DNA of 64,000 nucleotides, taken from contig OZ018335.1 in NCBI GenBank assembly GCA_963969495.1, positions 83,124,354 through 83,188,353 of the forward strand, read 5' to 3'. Below are positions 56,498 to 64,000 of this stretch, piece by piece (within the stretch, counting starts at the first letter, position 1; each line of letters opens with the position of its first letter). This DNA is from Ceratothoa steindachneri (Eukaryota; Arthropoda; Malacostraca; Isopoda; Cymothoidae). The notes under the pieces are model-generated. The model had not been told where the DNA came from, made no database searches, and saw only the letters and a program-made list of their open reading frames with translations. Both the position numbers and the translations under genes were made by a program.

Positions 56498-57215
56498 TTG
56501 TTGACTAGTGCGCCCCCAAGTGCAAAGATGACTCAGTTTGAAATCTTTAAAGCGCAAGGAGAATCCTTGGGACTCTCCGGAAAAGAACTAATTGAGTACA
56601 TTCGAGAGGAGCAAAGAAAAGAGGAAGAACGAGAAGAAAAAGAAAGAGTAATCCGAAAAGAGGAACGAGAAAGAGAAATCCAACGAGAAGAAAAAGAAAG
56701 AGTAATCCGACAAGAGGAACGAGAAAGAGAAATCCAACGAGAGGAAAAAGAAAGAGAAAGAGAGGCATGGATAAGACAAGTAGAGCTTCACCATCAGATT
56801 GAATTAGCTCGGATTGAAGCAGAATTTCAAAGAAAAAGGTATAAAAAGGAAGGGAAAGAGTAATCCGACAAGAGGAACGAGAAAGAGAAATACAACGAGA
56901 GAAACGAGAAAGAGAAATACAACGAGAAGAACGAGAAAGAAAAATACAACGAGAAGAACGAGAAAAAGAAATCCAACGAGAAGAAAGAAGGAAGGATTCG
57001 CGCTCCTTCCCAGGAAAGCTGACAAAGTTTCCGAGCCCCGTAAAACCCCAAAACTTCTTTCCCCAAAACCAACAACGGGACTCCAAACCTCCCGTTAAGA
57101 TTTCTCCTCCATCTCTCTTCCCGAAGCGACCAATAATATGCTTCACCTGTTGTGTAGAAAACCACATGAGCTGGAACTGCCCCCAAAATTCTAGACTTTA
57201 AAGCGGACCAGCCCA
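56498..57215 (+). pseudogene. Gag of element C, capsid deleted, charged repeats expanded
   Basis: Starts near 56528 with MTQFEIFKAQGESLGLSGKE, then LIEYIREEQRKEEEREEKER and repeated REEREREIQREEKE units. ELHHQIEL-like LHHQIELARIEAEFQ follows at about 56785. A second block of Glu/Arg repeats in a shifted phase runs 56840-56990. It joins directly to the ERKKDSRSFPGKLTKF sequence that in B comes after the capsid, so the capsid is absent; the junction lies in the purine-rich repeats. CFTCCVENHMSWNCP at about 57145 is a zinc knuckle with altered spacing residues. The long minus-strand frames here are only the complement of the repeats. Confidence 0.85.
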
Positions 57216-57893
57216 CCAAGTTCACCAGATTAATGCAACCCCGGCTCCCCCGGTGGTGCAGACCCAAGCAGAAACTTCTCCCCCTCCGTCAGGCCACCAG
57301 GTAAATTTTGTTTTTGGTAAAAGTTCATCGGGAACTTTGAAATATGAGGAGGGCAGCGTGGACAGCTGCCGAGTATCGACTCTCGTCAGGGACACAGGAT
57401 GTACGTGTTTCATCGTGTCCGACGAACTCCTCCCAGTGGCCTCTAACCACAAAAAATTTGCGGTGGTACATGACCACCTTGGGCGAGCGAACCGATTCCC
57501 CGTCGTTAGATGTTACCTGCAGTGTCAATATTATAATGGCTGGGCTGAAGTCATTGCAGCACCCATACAATTCTGTTCCGTACTTATAGGACAGAGCCCC
57601 CAAGTAAGTTTCGACCCTGTGTTTCAGGCCGCCCTTCCTCGAGGCCGAGATAAGAAAGAAGCCTTGGAGCCCGTCCCCATCAGAACCCCGATACCGTCCG
57701 ATTTCTCGGAAACCTTTAACCAGGACTTTAGGATGGCACAAAAGGAGTGTGAATCACTAACACCCTTAGGTGATAAGGCCCCAGACAAGGACACGGAGAC
57801 TGTCCGTGGACCCCAAGAAAAAAAGAACCCCCAACGCGCCCATGGAGATACCTTCGTAGAACTGGACGAAACATCGGCACTTGAAGAAGATTA
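57216..57893 (+). pseudogene. Protease and start of integrase, element C
   Basis: Open 57253-57894. VNFVFGKSSSGTLKYEEGSV and STLVRDTGCTCFIVSDELLP carry the DTG site; HDHLGRANRFPVVRCYLQCQ, YYNGWAEVIAAPIQFCSVLI and GQSPQVS complete the protease. The linker continues to FNQDFRMAQKECESLTPLGD, which resembles the lead-in to an integrase zinc domain (F..AQ..D..L..L). The zinc and DDE domains are then missing, and the frame continues as RAHGDTFVELDETSALEED, the sequence that follows GPY/F in B. Stop at 57892. Confidence 0.88.
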
Positions 57894-57924
57894 GCCCGCG
57901 GAGTCCCTTAATGTAATCCAGACA

Positions 57925-58860
57925 GTGTGCATCCAACCTGATGCCGATTACCCTCCTCCTTCCCTACCAAGCGAGTCTTTGGAACCCTCTGACCTGGATG
58001 GTGACGCGCAGCTGACACCACGTCAGAAGAGTCAGCTACAAGAAATAATTAAATGGAGTCACCATTTCCCCGCCCTATTATCTCTTTTCGAGCAACTGCG
58101 CGAAAATGGCCTCACCATTGGCCCCTGCAAATGCCATTTTGCCCACGAACCCATTAAATATTTGGGTTTCAAAATAGGACAAAGCAAGTTAGGTCCACAC
58201 GAGAACAAGATTAATGCAATCGCCGACATGCCCTTCCCGATTACAAAGAAGCCATTAAGATCGTTCCTAGGATCAGCTTCTCCCTATCAGCGATTTGTTC
58301 CGAATTTCGCTGCAATTTCGGCCCCCCTATGCCCCCTTCAAAAAGAGAATTTACCCGATCGTTTACGTTGGAATGATGTCGCTGTTTCCCATTTTAATCA
58401 GCTCAAGAGTAAGTTCATTTCTGCCCCCATTTTAGAGTTGCCCAACCCGGAAAAATCCTTTGGGGTTAAGACCGACGTGAGCAACGAGAGCATTGGAGGT
58501 GTACTCCTTCAATACGTGGATGACGGAACGAGTCATCCAGTTGCATATGCTAGTCGTCAATTATTACCACGCGAAAAGAGATATGCCACTAGAGAAAAGA
58601 AAGCTCTATCAATTATCTGGGTCATAGACAAATTCAAGCTGTAATTGATATGTAAAGAATTTCAAATAGGAACCGACCACCGTCCATTAGCCTATATTAG
58701 GAATGTGCGACACTCCAACGGCCGCATCATGCGCTGGAGTTTACTCTTGCAAGAGTATCAGTTTAAAATAAATTAGACAAAAGGTTCCGATAACCAGGTC
58801 GCTGACGCCCTCAGTAGGAATGCGTTACCGAATAGCGTAGAATAATTGTATTCATAGGAT
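57925..58860 (+). pseudogene. RT thumb/connection and RNase H of element C
   Basis: Open 57925-58644. The pre-RT linker (TPRQKSQLQEI) is fused at IIKWSHHFPALLSLFEQLRE to the part just after RT motif C. GLTIGPCKCHFAHEPIKYLG, LRSFLGSASPYQRFVPNFAA and LELPNPEKSFGVKTDVSNES, then SRQLLPREKRYATREKKALS follow. After a stop, EFQIGTDHRPLAYIRNVRHS, IMRWSLLLQEYQF and KGSDNQVADALSRNALPNSV complete RNase H to about 58843. No integrase follows. The RT catalytic motif is absent, so the protein could not copy RNA. Confidence 0.9.
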
Positions 58861-59270
58861 TAGTATCTCCATGTAGGTATATACCGTCTTGTACGACTTA
58901 AATTAAGATTCTCTTATAATATAATTAATTAATGTATATGTCTGACTTTTGTAACGCTCAATTTCAAATTTTTTTTGTATGTATATATATTTGTACCCAT
59001 TAATTTACGTATAAATTGTTTTGTCCCGTATGTACTAATTTTATATCATTTCATTGTTCCATGCCCTTTTTGTTTCTTTGATTAAGTTGTATTAAAGGTT
59101 ATTTTCCCCTGTAATCTAAAGATCAAAATAATCATATGTAATGAGGTAATACTAGTTAGGTGCAGGAAGGTACGGTTAGTACAAGAAAACGAGTTCCCCA
59201 CAACAGAGCTCTATCGTTGTCCCTTCTCTCTTTTTTTTTCGAAGTGACAACTTCCCCCGGAATTGAGGGG
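58861..59270 (+). other. 3' untranslated region and polypurine tract of element C
   Basis: A non-coding ~400 bp stretch parallel to 32965-33380 in B. It ends in GGAATTGAGGGG directly before the 3' LTR, a purine-rich primer for plus-strand synthesis. Confidence 0.7.
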
Positions 59271-60659
59271 TGTGATAGAACGAGTTGAAGCTGCGTTAAT
59301 TTCAACTCCTATCCCATATTATTTAAAACCACGATGCTGCCCACGTGCATCTTCGATTCGAAGCTTGGAGTCTTATCACAACTACCGGATGTCAATGTTT
59401 AAACAAGGAGGTTATCGTCCCCCCGTTCGCCTCCATACGCCGACCTCGCCACATTGAGTTAGGCTTATGGGCAGATAAGGCATTGTTCTCCGGCTTGGCT
59501 GTGCGTTCCCTCGAAGCTCCCTCATCATTGTCCCCCCCCCGCCAAGGAGATGTCCTGGCTATTTATATGGAAACTTTACCACTAAGATCAGATTGGAGAT
59601 CCAGATTTTCGTCGCGAAACATCACCACGACCCTCTCTCCCTTTGTGCGCGAAGGGACCTCGACCTCGAGATTCATCATCACTTGTCCAGAAGGAGGACA
59701 ATATCCCTTGAGTGCCAAAGTTCAAACCTTTGCGACGCCGAGTCCAAAAGGCTTCCCCCTTGTTGTTCAGAAGAGAACAGCATTAGAACAGCCATTGTTC
59801 GCTCGAGTCCCGTTGACAAGAAACGGTTCTCACCCTTCCCCCTTGTTGTTCAGAGGAGAACAGCACTAGAACAGCCATTGTTTTTTTGAGGCCTTCACAA
59901 AGAAACGGTTCTCACCCTTCCCCCTTGTTGTTCAGAGGAGAACAGCATTAGAACAGCCATTGTTCTTCGAGCCCCGTTGACAAGAAATGGTTCTCACCTT
60001 TCCCCCTTGTTGTTCAGAGGAGAACAACATTAGAACAGCCATTGTTCTTGAGCCCGTAGACAAGAGACGGTTCTCATCCCCCCTTTGTTCAGAAGAGAAC
60101 AACCTAGAACAGCCATTGTTCTTCAAGCCGTTCGTCGAGAAACGGTTCTCCTTCCCAAGACGCCACGTCAGGATCCTTTTATCCCCCCCCCCCCCCCTTC
60201 GGCTGGAACTCGCCAGCGGACCGAAACTCTTTCACGCCACCTTCCACTGCACCACTAGTGTAAAAGTTACGTAAGCCAAACGTCACCTTTGAGTACTTAA
60301 CCCTTTGTCAATTCTATCCTGTGCTTTAAATGGTTTATCTACCATCCCATCTCTTTAACTCTATATTTGTTTTACCTTTTTAAATCCTTTAAATCCCTGG
60401 ATTAGCCGAGCCCCCACGACCCGTTCAATTCTCTGTTTATGTCAATATTTTCCGTCTTGTGTTTATTGATAGTTATTATTAATAAAACTCTATTTTATTA
60501 ATGATAGGAATATTATTATCCTTGAGGTCAGTTCCACTTCCTAAGCATATCTAAGATACATAATATCGGCCGCCAGACATTAACGCACTCTAAAGATAAT
60601 TAAGGAAGTTCCCTCAACGAATAGTGATATATGGTATCGTCGGGAGTCATTCTACGACA
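59271..60659 (+). repeat. 3' LTR of element C
   Basis: 1389 bp, nearly identical to 54782-56162. Differences seen include a longer C run at about 60186-60198, CATTG for GATTG in the AGATTGAGT stretch, and TTTTTTTG for TTCTTTTG at about 59880. It carries the same five tandem units (about 59755-60160). Confidence 0.95.
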
Positions 60660-60664
60660 GTTGT
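60660..60664. repeat. 5 bp target site duplication (right)
   Basis: GTTGT directly after the 3' LTR, matching 54777-54781. Confidence 0.85.
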
Positions 60665-61867
60665 CCAAGGTCTTTGTATGATTGGTTTTCTTTGTAGTAA
60701 ACACAGAGTATGCCAGTCTTTTTGTTTTTTCTTACGCCTTTCTATCCTTTTATATCTTTATTATTTGCTTTTTTCTTGGGACAACCCATGGCTAAGCAGG
60801 AGAGAAATACGCTGCAGTTGTTTCACTGTGCTCCGTAGGGTATTCAAACCTGTTCAGTTGAGCACTCTCTGGTATCATGTGCCTTCATTTGGACGCACAT
60901 CACACACATCATTACTGAGATGTATTCTTCGTACTCTCTTTGTCCTGGGGCCAGCCTTAGATTTAGGGCAAGGAAACCATCTTCTAGAAATTTACCAACA
61001 ATACTTGCCTAGGCAAATATTACTTTGATTGTCATTGCCGTTGCCCAAATTTGATAACTGAGTGTACCTTTGCCCACGCCTGTTGGTGTTGATGTTCAGC
61101 GATAAATTCTTCGGTTGTCTGCATTCCAAACATTGGATCAAGTTGGTTACAAACAACAGTTTTATGTGACATGAGTTAGGGTGGGTCTATTGTTTTGTTT
61201 TTTAATATTTTCTGAAGAGCGGAAGCCTTTTTGTTATCAGGTTTACGGGATCTTTAGGGGAACGTTTAATTTTCCGCCCCAGTGTTTTTCCGTAATTTTC
61301 TCCCTCATTACTTAATTGCATCTTTGTAGCACCCTCAAATGGAGTCTTCTCTACCTTGCTAGAATTCTGTTTGATATCGTTTTTTCCTAAAGAGGGAAAA
61401 AGAGAATGAGGCTTAGGCCGACATAAATATATGTCCAGGCAAAACTAAGATAATCCCTTAACTTCCACGTCGGGATGTAATATGGAGGAGATATGGGTGA
61501 ATATCGCCAAAATATTATGAATGATCGGCAGCTTAGATGAAGCGCGACCGTCGCGTATGAACTCTAAAGCGGTCAGAATCAGATTGAGAAAGGAAAAAGA
61601 AAATGGTCAAATAGATGACTAAACTGAGCCCAACGGATTAAAATTCATGATAAAGAAGTGAACTAGATTTTTCGGATCATTTCCGTGAGACAGTTGTAAA
61701 TACTATCTCTGGTAGAGGCGGTAAATTTTGCTAGATTTCTCTTGCTCCATTCAAGCTAGATCAAACCCCCCAAGGGAATGTCTGTTTTTCCTTATTCTAT
61801 CTCTACTCTTTTTGTCACCTTTTACTTCTACCATATTTCTCTCCGGCACTACGTAACTTTGTCACCG
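60665..61867. other. Flank between element C and piggyBac, nothing recognised
   Basis: The open frame at 60624-61028 starts inside the LTR and is not a gene. No motif was supported on either strand. Confidence 0.4.
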
Positions 61868-64000
61868 TTAACATGTTAACTGCCAGGCCAGTTTTAATAT
61901 AATGCCCGTAGGGTCCAGAAAAAAATTCTGTTAGTGACAGATGAGAGAAGTACATATGTAATAAACATGTTCTGTACTAATTTTAGTGTTGTACTCTTAT
62001 ATTTTCCCTAACAAAATGGCGGTCAAAACATGGTGTTAATCCCAGAAGCCATGTCACCATTTATTGGTGACAGGCTTTTTCTGGTAGTTACATCTCTTTT
62101 TTAGAATTCACAATTTATACATAAAATGTATGCTATTTTTATAGTATGTATTTTCTCAAAGTTTTACAGAACATAAAAAATAATGAAAATTGAGCTTCAT
62201 ATAGTTACTTTACATATGATGATACAAGTATGTCACCATATATTGGTGACAATTTTTTTTTACCCTTTTATTTTATTTTACTTAATTTTTATTCTCCTAT
62301 TTTCAGACATAGAGAAATACTATAAAGTATTATACATTTCACAATAAAAATTATTATTAATATTAAATTTGGAATAAAAATGGAAGAAAATAAACGAACA
62401 GAAAAATAAAGGAAAATCGACAAACGTGATAAGAGAAAGGAAATTTCAAAACTACTGGACATTGAAGATATGGAAAATGCTTTAATGCGACGTATCAGAT
62501 GATGATTCATTATCTGACCCAACCTATGAACCCTTTCATGGTCTCAGAGATAAGGAGGCGGACGCAGAGTTAGAAAGATGTCTAGAAAACCTTGCTGTCG
62601 AAGAAGACAAAGAAATGGAAAATGAAGAAGAGCATGAAAAAGAAGAAGAACAGACACAAGGATTTTCAGCTCCAATATGGTCAGACTACAGAGGAAGGCA
62701 GCTGATTTTTTTATTTACTGGCAAAGAAGGAGTACAGCTAGTATTTCTTGAACCAACTACCTTGAAACCGGAAGACACCTTCAAGCTGTTTGTTGATGAC
62801 AAAATTTTGCAAGTAATTGTACACCAAACAAACCTTTATGCTGAGCAAGTCACTAAAAAATGAACAGATGATAATTCATTGACACCACATGCAAGACATA
62901 AAAAAGGCTGCCAACGACCAAAGAACAAATTAAAACCTTTTTAGGATTAATTTTGTGGATGGGGCTGGATCGTAAAGGCACCCTTGCAGCCTACTGGAGT
63001 CAGTCACCGCTGTACAAAATGCCCCGTAACAGGTTTGAGCTTTTACTAAATTGCTTTCACTTTGCCAACAATGAGGAAATAGAAGAAGGGAACAGACTAG
63101 GCAAAATTAAGCCTCTACTTCATATGCTTCTTAGAAAATATAGGTCATCATATACTCCCGGAAATGAAGTCGTCATCGATGAATCACTTATCCCGCGGAG
63201 GGGACGGTTAAAGTTCCGCCAGTATATCCCAAACAAGTCCTACAAAAGGGGAATTAAGCTTTTTAAGCTTTGACCAAAGAAAGGATTCACATATAACATA
63301 TCAGTCTATTCAGGAGTATGCCAAGAGTTAATGTCTAGACTTCTCAATTAAGGTTGGATGTTATATGTAGATAATTTCTACACAGGCTATGAACTTGCAG
63401 CTAGTTTCCTGAAACAGAAAAAGCATGTTGTGGGAACTCTTAGGGCATGCAAGAAACACATGCCTAAAAGAAGTAATGGAGGCAAAATTAAAGAAAGGCG
63501 AAGTAATCTCCAAACAGGATGAAAATTGTATCGTTATCCTGAAATAGAAGGAAGACAGAGATGTCAGGATTTTGTCCACTAAACACACACCAAACCTAGT
63601 CGTAATAACTAAGAAGCAGAGAAGCAGGCCAGGAGAAGATGAAGGAAAAAGAGAAGATGAGGGAAAAGAAGAAAAGAGTCATCAAGATAATGTACCAGGT
63701 CCATCAACTGCAACTTCAGCAAATATTCAAAGAGCAGCTGGAAGAGTAAAAGTAACATCAACTACGAAACCTGAAGCAGTCTTAGCATATAATGAAGGTA
63801 AAATGGGTATAGATTTGTCTGAAAGGATAGCGTCTTACGCAACCACATTGCGAAAAGTTGTAAAGCGGTACCGTAAATTAGGGATAGAATTACTTTTAGG
63901 AATAAGTGTTGTCAATGCTAATATATTATATCAAGAGATAAAAAACACAAAAATGTCAATCAGAACATTCAGAGAGGAAATCGCATTATCTTGCTTATCC
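61868..64000 (+). mobile_element. piggyBac element, 5' part (cut by window end)
   Basis: A candidate left end is at TTAA 61868-61871, followed by CATGTTAACTGCCAGG. GTTAACATGTTAAC (61867-61880) is itself a palindrome. Two 21 bp palindromes with TGTCACCA/TGGTGACA arms lie at 62052-62072 and 62231-62251, upstream of the transposase. Inference: these are subterminal transposase-binding-type repeats. The right end lies beyond the window, so TSD and inverted repeat cannot be checked. Confidence 0.7.
62381..64000 (+). pseudogene. piggyBac transposase, lightly damaged, 3' end outside window
   Basis: The acidic N-terminus (DVSDDDSLSDPTYEP, then Glu-rich to about 62660) precedes W-S-DYRGRQ and IVHQTNLYAEQ (62615-62863). 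Piece 62953-63273: MWMGLDRKGTLAAYW, MPRNRFELLLNCFHFANN, VVIDESLIPRRGRLKFRQY with the first Asp (63178) and KSYKRGIKLFKL. TGA at 63271 and TAA at 63349 interrupt the same phase, which continues with LYVDNFYTGYELA, the second Asp (63370). A shifted phase gives DRDVRILSTKHTPN, then NEGKMGIDLSERIASYATTL with the third Asp (63812), and KVVKRYRKLGIELLLGISVV. All three catalytic Asp are present. The copy has only a few lesions and is younger than the relic at 4980-6150. Confidence 0.92.

Larger units (their letters stand above)
54782..60659 (+). mobile_element. Ty3/Gypsy element C: two LTRs, TSD, internally deleted
   Basis: LTR 54782-56162, internal 56163-59270, LTR 59271-60659. GTTGT flanks both sides. 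The internal ~3.1 kb holds the leader, primer site, gag N-terminus and charged repeats, zinc knuckle, protease, a short integrase N-terminal stretch, then directly the RT thumb/connection and RNase H. Missing are capsid, integrase core and GPY/F, and the RT fingers/palm including the catalytic motif. The domain order in what remains matches B and D. The two LTRs differ by only a few positions by eye, so insertion is recent, and the proteins must have come from another copy. Confidence 0.95.

Noticed and set aside
56547..57267. Long minus-strand frames of 206 and 146 codons with hydrophobic Phe/Leu runs
   Set aside because: They are the complement of the purine-rich gag coiled-coil repeats of element C. 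The apparent membrane segments are an artefact.
60624..61028. 134-codon + frame with hydrophobic segments
   Set aside because: It begins inside the 3' LTR of element C and crosses the insertion junction and target duplication, so it cannot be an ancestral gene.

Overview
The window looks like a repeat-dominated stretch of an AT-rich invertebrate genome. An arthropod is most likely, because of the Jockey/I-type LINE, several Tc1/mariner lineages, piggyBac, Penelope-like elements and an orphan protein family I know mainly from arthropod genomes; the species cannot be fixed. I see no tRNA, rRNA, CRISPR array or bacterial-style operon, and no host gene I can defend. Nearly every recognisable protein is a transposable-element relic broken by stops and frameshifts. 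Long (TA)n arrays recur and create spurious YIYIYI reading frames on both strands.

Layout. 1-2300: Jockey/I-like LINE relic (+). 2300-2500: palindromes resembling piggyBac subterminal repeats. 3430-4720: probable hAT relic (+). 4980-6150: piggyBac relic (+). 6240-7290: Tc1 relic (+). 8893-13336 and 22322-26632: two direct copies of one ~4.4 kb segment, both starting in a (TA)n array and holding head-to-head Penelope-like fragments and LINE 3' remnants. 13338-13565: Tc1 N-terminal fragment (-). 16805-18785: CR1/Jockey-type LINE (-), directly followed by a Penelope-like fragment (18795-19515, -). 19915-20315: dispersed repeat with internal tandem units, seen again at 53415-53555. 20334-21743: a Tc1/mariner element with both inverted repeats and TA flanks. 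27430-28330: another Tc1 relic (-).

30000-44640 is a cluster of three Ty3/Gypsy elements: A (+, LTR end, gag, protease), B (-, gag to RNase H plus one complete LTR) and D (-, gag, protease, integrase, RT, RNase H). In D the integrase lies upstream of the reverse transcriptase, the Ty1/copia-like order known from the Gmr1 clade of Ty3/Gypsy. B carries an inserted 130 bp palindromic MITE. 45000-50400 holds relics of an orphan arthropod gene family, a possible LINE ORF1 relic, an unrecognised 125-codon frame and a recent 200 bp tandem duplication. 52820-53380 is a mariner relic. 54782-60659 is element C, a structurally complete Gypsy insertion with two ~1.38 kb LTRs and a 5 bp target duplication (GTTGT), but with capsid, integrase and half of RT deleted. 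From ~61870 to the window end runs a fairly well preserved piggyBac element, cut by the window.

The elements do not form a pathway. What links them is parasitism and nesting: A, B and C lack functions that D-like or intact relatives would supply, and the MITE depends on a mariner-type transposase. Domain calls come from reading translated motifs by eye; no database search was run.
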